Positions 19,982-27,775 of a stretch of 64,000 nucleotides of DNA are shown in pieces (the stretch's first letter is position 1; every line of letters begins with the position of its first letter). Under the pieces are notes generated by a model. The model made no database searches, was not told where the DNA came from, and saw only the letters and a list, made by a program, of their open reading frames with translations. The stretch is taken from positions 62,001 to 126,000 of the forward strand of contig NZ_FMZJ01000009.1 in NCBI RefSeq assembly GCF_900101455.1, read 5' to 3'. Source of the DNA: Sphingomonas sp. YR710. GTDB lineage: Bacteria; Pseudomonadota; Alphaproteobacteria; Sphingomonadales; Sphingomonadaceae. A program made the translations under genes and the position numbers.

Positions 19982-20652
19982 GCCGCATTCCAGCGCCCAC
20001 GATAATCATGATTTTCGGTCGTCATCTCGACCAAAGTGGTCGGGCCGCCTTCGGGGCAGCTCGTCTGTCGCTCGATCTGCGGGCCGATCTTCGGCTGTCC
20101 GCCCGCCGCGAGCGTCTCGAGGATCGCCGTGGTGGTCTCGAAGGTCAGGTCTTCATAATTGTCGTCGTTGATCTGGACCATCGGCGCATTCGCGCAGGCG
20201 CCGAGACATTCGACCTCGGTCAGCGTGAACAACCCGTCAGCGGTCGTCGCGCCCTTCTTCAGGCCCTTCTTGTAACAGGCGTCGAGCACGTCGTCCGATC
20301 CGCGCAGCATGCACGGCGTCGTGCCGCACACCTGGACATGATAGCGGCCGACCGGCGCCAGATTGTACATCGTGTAGAAGCTGGCGACCTCATAGACGCG
20401 GATATAGGCCATGCCGAGCGTATCGCCGATCATCTCCATCACCGGCACGGGCAGCCAGCCCTGAGTCTGCGTCTCGGCGCCGACCTGGCGCTGGGCGAGA
20501 TCGAGCAAAGGCATCACCGCCGACTGCTGGCGACCCGGCGGATAGCGACCGATGATCTCCTTCACTTTGTCGACATTTTCGGCCGTCCAGGCGAAAGCGC
20601 CCCAGCGGGCGCGGGTCTCGGCTTCGTCGGGGATGTGCGCGTCGTCAGACAT
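19978..20652 (-). CDS. nuoE: NADH-quinone oxidoreductase subunit E (thioredoxin-like [2Fe-2S])
   Basis: A 224-residue subunit carrying cluster N1a in the NADH-oxidising arm. The cluster cysteines are visible in CGTTPCMLRG and ECLGACANAPMVQIND. The N-terminal helical domain includes the YPPGRQQSAVMPLLDLAQ signature. ATG at 20652 is chosen because it begins MSDDAHIPDE and overlaps the 60-residue upstream gene by only 8 nt. A C-terminal extension of about 40 residues after the fold is longer than in E. coli but common in alphaproteobacteria. Confidence 0.96.
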   Translation of the reverse strand: MSDDAHIPDEAETRARWGAFAWTAENVDKVKEIIGRYPPGRQQSAVMPLLDLAQRQVGAETQTQGWLPVPVMEMIGDTLGMAYIRVYEVASFYTMYNLAPVGRYHVQVCGTTPCMLRGSDDVLDACYKKGLKKGATTADGLFTLTEVECLGACANAPMVQINDDNYEDLTFETTTAILETLAAGGQPKIGPQIERQTSCPEGGPTTLVEMTTENHDYRGRWNAA

Positions 20653-20827
20653 TCTTCCGCTCCAAACGGGATTGGCGCGAAGCGCTGTAGGCAGTCCACA
20701 TCGTCGACGCCATGATGACGAATATGACGCCGGCGCCTTTGACAAACTGACCGAGGGCGAAAGCCGTCACGGCTATCGACAGCGCCACGATAGCCGCCAT
20801 CCTCCACGACATCCAGTTGCGCTTCAT
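20645..20827 (-). CDS. 60-residue membrane protein between nuoD and nuoE
   Basis: A small protein with a basic N-terminus (MKRNWMSWR), two hydrophobic helices (AAIVALSIAVTAFALGQF and AGVIFVIMASTMWTAYSA) and a basic tail (SRQSRLERKNV). The ATG at 20827 shares a base with the nuoD stop (TGATG). A GTG three bases upstream overlaps it even more, and a GGGGAGG lies upstream inside nuoD. Its end overlaps nuoE by 8 nt. I do not recognise a family. Tight packing between two complex I genes argues that it is real and coexpressed with them. Confidence 0.75.
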   Translation of the reverse strand: MKRNWMSWRMAAIVALSIAVTAFALGQFVKGAGVIFVIMASTMWTAYSASRQSRLERKNV

Positions 20828-22047
20828 CACCGATCCACCTCCCCAAACACGATATCGATCGCCGAAAGAATCGCGGTGGTGTCGGCCAGCATATGACCCT
20901 TCATCATGAAATCCATTGCCTGCAGATGCGAGAAGCCGGTCGGGCGGATCTTGCAGCGATAAGGCTTGTTGGTGCCGTCGGCGACCAGATAGACGCCGAA
21001 TTCGCCCTTGGGGCTCTCGGTTGCGACATAGACGTCGCCCGCCGGCACGTGAAAGCCCTCGGTGTAGAGCTTGAAATGGTGGATGAGCGCTTCCATCGAA
21101 CGCTTCATCTCGCCGCGCTTGGGCGGCGAGACTTTGCGGTCGAGGCTGGCGATCGGGCCCTCAGGCATGTTCGCAAGGCACTGCTTCATGATCCGCGCCG
21201 ACTGGCGGACCTCTTCGACGCGCACCATGAACCGATCATAGCAATCGCCGCGCGTCCCGACGGGGATGTCGAAATCCATCTCTGCATAGACATCATAGGG
21301 CTGGCTCTTGCGCAGATCCCACGGGATGCCGGCGGCGCGGATCATCGGGCCGGAAAAGCCCCAGGCGATCGCATCGTCGCGCGATACCGTGCCGATATCG
21401 ACATTGCGCTGCTTGAAGATGCGGTTGTCGATGACGAGGCTCATCGCATCGTCGAACAGCCGCGGCAGCCTTGTGTCGAGCCAGTCGCCGATGTCAGCGA
21501 GCAGCTTCAAAGGCACATCCTGATGCACGCCGCCCGGCCGGTAATAAGCCGCATGCATGCGCGCGCCGGAAGCGCGTTCGAAGAAGTTCAGGCAATCCTC
21601 GCGGATCTCGAACAACCACAGGTTCGGCGTCATTGCGCCGACGTCCATCACATGGCTGCCGAGGTTGAGCATATGATTGCAGATGCGGGTCAGCTCGGCG
21701 AAGAACACCCGCAGATATTGCGCGCGCTTCGGCACTTCGAGGCCGAGCAGTTTCTCGACCGCCAGCACATAGCTATATTCCATCGCGAGCGGCGAGCAAT
21801 AATCGAGCCGGTCGAAATAGGGCAGAGCCTGCAAATAGGTCTTGTACTCGATCAGCTTCTCGGTGCCGCGATGGAGCAGCCCGACATGCGGATCGACCCG
21901 CTCGACGATCTCGCCGTCCAGCTCCATCACCATGCGCAGCACGCCGTGCGCCGCGGGATGCTGAGGGCCGAAGTTGATCGTATAATTGGCGATCTCGGTG
22001 TCGCCGGCCTGCGCCTGGGGGGTCAGGGTTTCGTAAGTGCTGGCCAT
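20827..22047 (-). CDS. nuoD: NADH-quinone oxidoreductase subunit D
   Basis: A 406-residue, 49-kDa-type subunit that helps form the quinone-binding pocket. Family segments are [22 protein letters not shown] near the N-terminus, [18 protein letters not shown], and the conserved C-terminus [12 protein letters not shown] at 22047 gives the normal N-terminus ([10 protein letters not shown]). A longer in-frame reading would run into the repeat at 22.06-22.15 kb. nuoC and nuoD are separate genes here, unlike the fused NuoCD of E. coli. Confidence 0.97.
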   Translation of the reverse strand: MASTYETLTPQAQAGDTEIANYTINFGPQHPAAHGVLRMVMELDGEIVERVDPHVGLLHRGTEKLIEYKTYLQALPYFDRLDYCSPLAMEYSYVLAVEKLLGLEVPKRAQYLRVFFAELTRICNHMLNLGSHVMDVGAMTPNLWLFEIREDCLNFFERASGARMHAAYYRPGGVHQDVPLKLLADIGDWLDTRLPRLFDDAMSLVIDNRIFKQRNVDIGTVSRDDAIAWGFSGPMIRAAGIPWDLRKSQPYDVYAEMDFDIPVGTRGDCYDRFMVRVEEVRQSARIMKQCLANMPEGPIASLDRKVSPPKRGEMKRSMEALIHHFKLYTEGFHVPAGDVYVATESPKGEFGVYLVADGTNKPYRCKIRPTGFSHLQAMDFMMKGHMLADTTAILSAIDIVFGEVDR

Positions 22048-22059
22048 CACAACCCCCTT

Positions 22060-22152
22060 GTCATCCCCGCGAAAGCGGGGACCCATGGACGGCGGACCGC
22101 CCGGATGTTCGAGGTCCCTTCACCGTGGGTTCCCGCTTGCGCGGGAATGACG
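22060..22152. repeat. Inverted repeat pair, family B (GTCATCCCCGCGAAAGCGGGG type), between nuoC and nuoD
   Basis: Left arm 22060-22088 reads GTCATCCCCGCGAAAGCGGG followed by GACCCATGG. Right arm 22123-22152 is its imperfect inverse, ending GCGGGAATGAC. Each arm holds a small hairpin (CCCGC-GAAA-GCGGG). A second pair of the same family lies downstream of clpB at 33.5 kb. This is a dispersed intergenic palindrome common in alphaproteobacterial genomes. Confidence 0.9.
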
Positions 22153-22171
22153 ATGGCGGAGAGTGCGCGCA

Positions 22172-22804
22172 TCACTTCTTCACCTCGGCCGCTTTCTCAT
22201 CGCCGGGCAGAATATATTCCGCCCCTTCCCACGGGCTCATGAAATCGAAGCTGCGGAAGTCCTGGGCCAGCTTCACCGGCTCATAGACGACGCGCTTATG
22301 CTCTTCGGAATAGCGCAGCTCGACATAGCCGGTCAGCGGGAAATCCTTGCGCTGCGGATGCCCGCGGAAGCCATAATCGGTCAGGATACGCCGCAGATCG
22401 GGATTGCCCTCGAACAGCACGCCGTACATGTCATAGACTTCGCGTTCGAGCCAGCCGGCTACCGGCCACACCGCCGTCGCCGATGGCACCGGCTTCACCT
22501 CATCGGTGCTGACATGCACGCGGATGCGATGGTTCTTGGTCAGGCTGAGCAGGCAATAGACGACCTCGAACCGCTCGGGACGATCGGGATAGTCGACGCC
22601 GGCAATCTCCATCAGCTGCTGATAGGCCAGATCGTCGCGCAGGATCTTCAGCGCCTCGACTATGGCCTCCCGGCGCACGAACAGGGCGATCTCGCCGACA
22701 TGATCGACGGCGTGGATCAGCCGATCGCCCAGCGCGGCCGTGGCGGCATCGATCACGCCGTCATTGCTGGCGAATTTCGGATGGGGACTGGTCACGCCGC
22801 TCAC
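22172..22804 (-). CDS. nuoC: NADH-quinone oxidoreductase subunit C
   Basis: A 210-residue, 30-kDa-type subunit of the peripheral arm of complex I. The diagnostic segment [18 protein letters not shown] followed by [20 protein letters not shown] is complete. The GTG at 22804 overlaps the nuoB stop by 4 nt (GTGA), which selects it as the start. The C-terminus ends in a charged [10 protein letters not shown] tail. A family B repeat pair separates it from nuoD. Confidence 0.97.
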   Translation of the reverse strand: MSGVTSPHPKFASNDGVIDAATAALGDRLIHAVDHVGEIALFVRREAIVEALKILRDDLAYQQLMEIAGVDYPDRPERFEVVYCLLSLTKNHRIRVHVSTDEVKPVPSATAVWPVAGWLEREVYDMYGVLFEGNPDLRRILTDYGFRGHPQRKDFPLTGYVELRYSEEHKRVVYEPVKLAQDFRSFDFMSPWEGAEYILPGDEKAAEVKK

Positions 22805-23358
22805 CGTTCGATCGTTCCCACGCGGCGGATCTTTCGCTGGAGCTGCATGATGCCGTACAACAAAGCCTCAGCGGTCGGCGGGCAACCGGGCACGTAGATG
22901 TCGACCGGCACGATCCGATCACAGCCGCGCACCACCGAATAACTGTAATGATAATAGCCGCCGCCATTGGCGCAGCTGCCCATCGAAATCACATATTTCG
23001 GCTCGGACATCTGATCATAGACGCGGCGCAGCGCCGGGGCCATCTTGTTGCAGAGCGTGCCCGCGACGATCATCACGTCGGACTGGCGCGGGGATGCGCG
23101 CGGCGCGGCGCCGAACCGCTCGAGGTCGTAACGCGGCATGTTCACATGGATCATCTCGACCGCGCAGCAGGCGAGGCCGAACGTCATCCACCACAAGGAG
23201 CCGGTACGCGCCCACTGGAACAGATCCTCGGTCGAGGTGACGAGGAAGCCCTTGTCATTGACCTCGGACTGGAGGCCCTTGAAAAAATCGGGATCGGGCG
23301 CGACGATTTCGTTTTCGTTCGGAAACGGATCGCGGGCCGCGTCGAGGGTCACTCCCAT
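22801..23358 (-). CDS. nuoB: NADH-quinone oxidoreductase subunit B
   Basis: A 185-residue subunit that binds cluster N2, the last iron-sulfur cluster before quinone. The unusual adjacent cysteines are in GLACCAVEM, and the other ligands in [11 protein letters not shown] and [11 protein letters not shown]. The ATG at 23358 overlaps the end of nuoA by 10 nt. The start [17 protein letters not shown] is slightly extended relative to E. coli, as in other alphaproteobacteria. Confidence 0.97.
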   Translation of the reverse strand: MGVTLDAARDPFPNENEIVAPDPDFFKGLQSEVNDKGFLVTSTEDLFQWARTGSLWWMTFGLACCAVEMIHVNMPRYDLERFGAAPRASPRQSDVMIVAGTLCNKMAPALRRVYDQMSEPKYVISMGSCANGGGYYHYSYSVVRGCDRIVPVDIYVPGCPPTAEALLYGIMQLQRKIRRVGTIER

Positions 23359-23726
23359 TCAAGCGCGCCTTTCTTCCAGGCATAGATATAGCCGATCAGC
23401 AGTTCGACGAGGAAAATCATCATCGACAGCCAACCGACAAAGCCGATCGCCCCGAGCGACACCGCCCAGGGATAGAGAAACGCCGCCTCCAGATCGAAGA
23501 CGATGAACAGAATGGCCACCAGATAGAAGCGCACGTCGAATTGCGCGCGGCTATCCTCGAACGCCGGAAAGCCGCACTCATATTCGGCGAGCTTTTCAGG
23601 GTTCGGCTTATAGGATCCGGTGAGGCGGCCGGCGGCCATCGGCAGGAAGACGAAGGCGCTGGACAGCGCAAGCGCCACCCCCAGAAACAACAGGATCGGC
23701 AGGTAACCAGCGGCGACGGACGCCAT
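23349..23726 (-). CDS. nuoA: NADH-quinone oxidoreductase subunit A
   Basis: A 125-residue membrane subunit with three helices and the conserved loop [20 protein letters not shown], followed by [15 protein letters not shown]. It is the first gene of the nuo operon. The 125 bp upstream (23727-23851) separates it from the end of the phosphatase gene and should contain the operon promoter. I could not single out a convincing -35/-10 pair there. Confidence 0.97.
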   Translation of the reverse strand: MASVAAGYLPILLFLGVALALSSAFVFLPMAAGRLTGSYKPNPEKLAEYECGFPAFEDSRAQFDVRFYLVAILFIVFDLEAAFLYPWAVSLGAIGFVGWLSMMIFLVELLIGYIYAWKKGALEWE

Positions 23727-23851
23727 GCGATGACTCCGAAATTACATGCCGAAAACCGGCGTTCGGGCCGACGTTTAGGCCCGCTGCACCTGCGAAGCAA
23801 GGCTCCCCAAGGGTGAGAATGAATCGCAATAAGGCGGCGGCGTGCGCAGCC

Positions 23852-24673
23852 TCAAATGCCACGCAGTCCGTTCGCCATCAGCTTGTGCAATTTGGTGTGC
23901 AAACCGTCGTTGGACGCAAAAAACTCGTTGCGTTCCATCGCTTTGTCACCGCCCCGGAAATCGCTGACGAAGCCACCGGCTTCGCGCACCAGCAGCATGC
24001 CCGCCGCCACGTCCCACGGCTTCAGGTCCGATTCCCAAAAGGCATCGAACCGCCCCGCCGCAACCCACGCCAGATCGAGCGACGCAGCGCCGAAACGCCT
24101 GATTCCCGCCACCTCGGGCGCGATCGCGGCGAAAATGGCACTCCACTGCTTGAAATTGCCATGGCCGAGGAACGGAATGCCGGTCGCGATCAGCGCATCG
24201 GGCAGCTCACGCCGCGCCGACACACGCAGCCGGCGGTCCTGCAGCCAGGCGCCCCGGCCCTTTTCGGCCCAGAAGCTTTCATCGGTCAGCGGCTGATAGA
24301 TCAGGCCCTGGGTAATCTCGCCGCGCCCGCCGCCCGGACGCGGTTCCTCGACGGCGATCGAGATCGCAAAATGGGGCAGGCCATGCAGGAAGTTGGACGT
24401 GCCATCGAGCGGATCGACGATCCAGCGCGGCTTGTTCGGATCGCCCTCGATCTCGCCGGCCTCCTCCATCAGGAAGCCCCAGTCGGGACGCGCCTTCTTG
24501 AGCTCCTCGTAGATCGTCTCTTCGGCGCGGCGATCGGCCATCGACACGAAATCGGCCGGGCCCTTGCGGCTGACCTGCAGCTGCTGGACTTCGTTGAAGT
24601 CACGCCGCAACCGCGGCGCCGCCTTGCGCGCCGCGCGATCCATGACGGTGATGAGGCCCGAATGTGCTACCAT
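23852..24673 (-). CDS. Inositol monophosphatase family protein
   Basis: A 273-residue member of the Mg-dependent phosphatase family of inositol monophosphatase (SuhB-like). The metal-binding motifs are in sequence: FLMEEAGEIEG (with the Glu ligand), WIVDPLDGTSNFLHGLPHF, and the C-terminal KPWDVAAGMLLVREAGG. ATG at 24673 begins MVAHSGLITVMDRAARKAA, the family N-terminus. Upstream in-frame codons come from the repeat element and are rejected. It is separated from efp by a repeat pair and lies upstream of the nuo operon on the same strand. The natural substrate may be inositol-1-phosphate or another sugar phosphate. Confidence 0.94.
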   Translation of the reverse strand: MVAHSGLITVMDRAARKAAPRLRRDFNEVQQLQVSRKGPADFVSMADRRAEETIYEELKKARPDWGFLMEEAGEIEGDPNKPRWIVDPLDGTSNFLHGLPHFAISIAVEEPRPGGGRGEITQGLIYQPLTDESFWAEKGRGAWLQDRRLRVSARRELPDALIATGIPFLGHGNFKQWSAIFAAIAPEVAGIRRFGAASLDLAWVAAGRFDAFWESDLKPWDVAAGMLLVREAGGFVSDFRGGDKAMERNEFFASNDGLHTKLHKLMANGLRGI

Positions 24674-24680
24674 TTTAAGA

Positions 24681-24797
24681 CTCCCCCCCTCCCGCTTGCG
24701 GGAGGGGGCTGGGGGGGGGGGGGGGAATGGACGGGAGAGGCTCGCGACTGCGTCGCTCGCGCCCACCCCCAAACCCCTCCCGCAAGCGGGAGGGGAG
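24681..24797. repeat. Inverted repeat pair with CCCTCCCGCTTGCGGGAGGG arms and a 15-G run
   Basis: Arm 1 contains CCCTCCCGCTTGCGGGAGGG followed by a GGCT and a run of 15 G (24711-24725). Arm 2 (about 24762-24797) is the inverse, reading CCCACCCCCAAACCCCTCCC and then GCAAGCGGGAGGGG. By comparison with arm 2, the G run replaces a normal TTGGGGGTGGG tail. The element sits between efp and the phosphatase gene. Confidence 0.9.
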
Positions 24798-24812
24798 AAA
24801 GGATGGGCGACT

Positions 24813-25376
24813 TTACTCCGCCCGCTTCACATATTCGCGGCTATAGACATCGACGACGATGCGGGTGCCGGCGCCGATATGCGGCGGCACCATCACGCGG
24901 ACGCCATTTTCGAGCACGGCCGGCTTATACGAGGAAGAGGCCGTCTGGCCCTTCACCACCGCATCGGCCTCGACGATCAGCGCCTCGACCGTATCGGGCA
25001 GCTGCACCGAGATCGGGCGTTCGTCATACAGCTCCATCACCACGTCCATGCCGTCCTGCAGGAAGGCCGCGGCATCGCCCAGGATGTCCTTGTCGAGCGC
25101 GACCTGATCGTAGTTCAGCTTGTCCATGAAGGTCAGCTGATCGCCATCGGCGAACAGGAACTGGAAATCCTTGGTGTCCAGGCGAACGCGCTCGACGGTC
25201 TCTGCCGAGCGGAAACGAACGTTGTTCTTCCGGCCATCGATCAGATTTTTGAGCTCGACCTGCATATAGGCGCCACCCTTGCCGGGCTGCGTATGCTGGA
25301 TCTTGACCGCGCGCCAAAGCCCCTTTTCATATTCGATAATGTTGCCGGGACGGATGTCCACGCCGCTGATCTTCAT
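24813..25376 (-). CDS. efp: Translation elongation factor P
   Basis: A 187-residue EF-P, which binds next to the P-site tRNA and relieves ribosome stalling at polyproline stretches. The three-domain OB/KOW fold is complete. The functional loop reads [10 protein letters not shown] with Lys33 at the tip, the type that is beta-lysylated in some bacteria; no modification enzyme is present in the window. The C-terminal signature [23 protein letters not shown] is normal. ATG at 25376 is the only sensible start. Confidence 0.97.
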   Translation of the reverse strand: MKISGVDIRPGNIIEYEKGLWRAVKIQHTQPGKGGAYMQVELKNLIDGRKNNVRFRSAETVERVRLDTKDFQFLFADGDQLTFMDKLNYDQVALDKDILGDAAAFLQDGMDVVMELYDERPISVQLPDTVEALIVEADAVVKGQTASSSYKPAVLENGVRVMVPPHIGAGTRIVVDVYSREYVKRAE

Positions 25377-25452
25377 GGTTCACCTGGATGTGAGGATGTG
25401 AAAGAGCCGGCGCGCGCCATAACCGCAGGACGCTCAAAGGGCAAGGGCGGCA

Positions 25453-27438
25453 CTATATCCGGGCGGCGAGCCGGGCCGTCCATCGATAGAGTCCCCACAA
25501 CAGGCCGATCACGGCCAATGTCCCCACGATCATTCCGGCGCCTTCATGCCCCTCGCCAATCACAGCGAACGGATTGGCATTATCGGTAGCCACGATGACA
25601 CCCGCCAACAGCACCCCGAACAGGCTTTCGCCGACGATGAACCCCGAGGCGAGCAGCACGCCGAACCGCTGCGCCACCTCGGTCGGCATGCGCCGATCGT
25701 AGAAATAGCCGATGATCGCCCCGATCACGACCGGCAGCGTCGCGCTCATGGGCAGATAGATGCCGATACCGACCGCGAGCGGCGGCAGCCGCAGCCAGCC
25801 GCGTTTGCCCAGCCAGCCGTCGAACGCGACCAGCACCAGGCCGATCACTGCCCCGGTGCCGATCAGATTCCAGTCGAGCCCCTCCCCCATCACGCCCTTC
25901 GCAAGTGTGGAGATCAGGGTCGCCTGCGGCGCAGGCAAAGGCGCCGCGGGTGTCGGCCCCGGCATGCCGGGAAGCGGCGCAAATCCATAGGCCTTGTTGA
26001 GCAGGTACAGGATCGGCGGCACCATCACCGCGCCGGCGACCACGCCGACGATCAGCGCCACCTGCTGCCGCCACGGCGTCGCGCCGACGAGCTGGCCGGT
26101 CTTCAGGTCCTGGAGATTGTCGTTGGCGATGACCGCCGATGCGATCACGATCGACGTCACGAACAAGGCGAAGGCCACAAGATGCCCGGTGGCCTCGGGT
26201 CCGACGAGCGGCTTGATGCCGATCGCGAGCAGCAACGCCGCCCCGATGATCGCGAGGATCGCGACGCCGGAGACCGGGCTGTTCGACGAACCGATCAGCC
26301 CCGCCATATAGCCGCACACCGCCGACACGAACGCGCCCACGACGAGCACATAGACCAGCCCGATCGCCATCAGCGGCAGGCGATAGGCCGCCAGCGGACC
26401 GTCGCCGGCAAATTGCCACAACAGGAACAGGATCGGAATGCACACGGCCACCAGAATCAGGCCGACATAAAGGAGCGGCATGTCGCGCTCCTCGATCGGC
26501 AGCAATTCGTCGCTGAGTTTGCGCGCACGCGACGAAGCCGCCGCGCTCTTCAGGCCCTGCCAGATCGGCAACGCGAGCTTGCCGAGGGTCCAGAGCGCCG
26601 CCGCCCCGATCACGCCGGCGCCGATGAAGCGCACCTCATGGCTCCATACGCCGAGCGCGGCGTCGGTCGCGGTACCCGGCGTGCTTTCGAGAAAGGTCAG
26701 CAACGGCGTGGCGATCCCGAAGGCGATGATCAGCCCGGCGAACATCGCCATGCCGACCGACAGGCCAACGAGATGGCCCGCGCCGAGCAGGGCAAAGGAC
26801 AAGGAGCCCCACAGGCCGGTGGTCGCTGCCGTGCCGCCGAGCCGGAACCAGATCGACGCCTCGCTGGCCGCCAGCCGGGTCGCGGCGAGGATCGCGAAGC
26901 CCATCGAGGCGATGCTGCCCATCACGATCACCCGCAGGCCGGCGGCATTTTCGGCCGCGCCCTCCAGCGATTCACTTCCGACACGCAGCACTTCGGCGGC
27001 GGCGACCCCCTCGGGATAAGGAAGATCCGATCCCGTCACCAGCGCACGGCGCAGCGGAATGCTGAGGATCACGCCGAGCACGCCGCCGCTCGCGCACAGG
27101 GCGAAGGTCTGCCAGAAGGGAAAGCCGTGCCACCAGCCGACCATGACGAGGCCCGGCACGACGAAGATTACCGACGCCAGCGCGCCCGCCGCCGACGCTA
27201 CCGTCTGGACGATATTATTCTCGAGAATCCCGGCATTTTTGAAGAAGCGCAGCAGTGCCATCGAGATCACGGCCGCGGGGATCGACGTCGCGAAGGTCAG
27301 ACCGACCTTGAGCCCGAGATAGACGTTCGCCGCGGTGAAGAAGAGCGTGATGACCGCGCCGAGGACGAGGCCACGGATTGTCAGTTCGGGCTGCGAACGG
27401 AGTACGTTTGCCGGGCTCGTCACTATGTCGATCTCCAT
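25453..27438 (-). CDS. OPT family oligopeptide/metal-chelate transporter
   Basis: A 661-residue inner-membrane transporter with about 14 to 16 helices. OPT features are the N-terminal ELTIRGLVLGAVITLFFTAANVYLGLKVG segment and GSNSPVSGVAILAIIG, with a further conserved NDNLQDLKTGQLVGATPWRQ loop. OPT proteins import oligopeptides or metal chelates by proton coupling; the substrate here is not predictable. ATG at 27438 (MEIDIVTSPAN) is used. TTG at 27459 and a GTG at about 27420 are alternatives. It reads in the same direction as the M16 protease/small-protein pair upstream. Confidence 0.93.
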   Translation of the reverse strand: MEIDIVTSPANVLRSQPELTIRGLVLGAVITLFFTAANVYLGLKVGLTFATSIPAAVISMALLRFFKNAGILENNIVQTVASAAGALASVIFVVPGLVMVGWWHGFPFWQTFALCASGGVLGVILSIPLRRALVTGSDLPYPEGVAAAEVLRVGSESLEGAAENAAGLRVIVMGSIASMGFAILAATRLAASEASIWFRLGGTAATTGLWGSLSFALLGAGHLVGLSVGMAMFAGLIIAFGIATPLLTFLESTPGTATDAALGVWSHEVRFIGAGVIGAAALWTLGKLALPIWQGLKSAAASSRARKLSDELLPIEERDMPLLYVGLILVAVCIPILFLLWQFAGDGPLAAYRLPLMAIGLVYVLVVGAFVSAVCGYMAGLIGSSNSPVSGVAILAIIGAALLLAIGIKPLVGPEATGHLVAFALFVTSIVIASAVIANDNLQDLKTGQLVGATPWRQQVALIVGVVAGAVMVPPILYLLNKAYGFAPLPGMPGPTPAAPLPAPQATLISTLAKGVMGEGLDWNLIGTGAVIGLVLVAFDGWLGKRGWLRLPPLAVGIGIYLPMSATLPVVIGAIIGYFYDRRMPTEVAQRFGVLLASGFIVGESLFGVLLAGVIVATDNANPFAVIGEGHEGAGMIVGTLAVIGLLWGLYRWTARLAARI

Positions 27439-27475
27439 TCGGTTTGCCGCACCGTACAACGTTGCGAAACCGAAT

Positions 27476-27775
27476 CTAGCTCCGCCGTCTCGCCGTCATC
27501 TTCGCGCTGCCGAACGCCCCCATCACGACGGTGCCCTCCATCGTGTCGCCATCAACCACCGCCTTGGCGACCAGGGTCATCGGCATCGGCTTTTCGGTCG
27601 GCATCTTCCAGCTGATCCGGTTGCCCTCGATCCGCCCGTCGATCACGTCGAGCGATCCGATATCGGCGACATTCGATCCCGAAAAGCTGTCGCCATTGCT
27701 GACCAGGGTCAGCACGGAAGCCTGTTCGCGGAACATCGCCCGCGTCACGCAATCCCACACGCCATCGATGCTCAT
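27476..27775 (-). CDS. Small conserved protein coupled to the M16 protease, function unknown
   Basis: A 99-residue soluble protein beginning MSIDGVWDCVTRAMFREQ. It has repeated short beta-strand-like elements (SVLTLVSNGDSFSGSNVAD, then IEGNRISWKMP and GTVVMGAFGSAKM). The texture suggests a small beta-barrel or lipocalin-like fold, similar to unnamed sphingomonad proteins. The ATG overlaps the stop of the M16 protease gene by 4 nt (ATGA), so the two should be cotranslated. I cannot assign a function. Confidence 0.8.
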   Translation of the reverse strand: MSIDGVWDCVTRAMFREQASVLTLVSNGDSFSGSNVADIGSLDVIDGRIEGNRISWKMPTEKPMPMTLVAKAVVDGDTMEGTVVMGAFGSAKMTARRRS

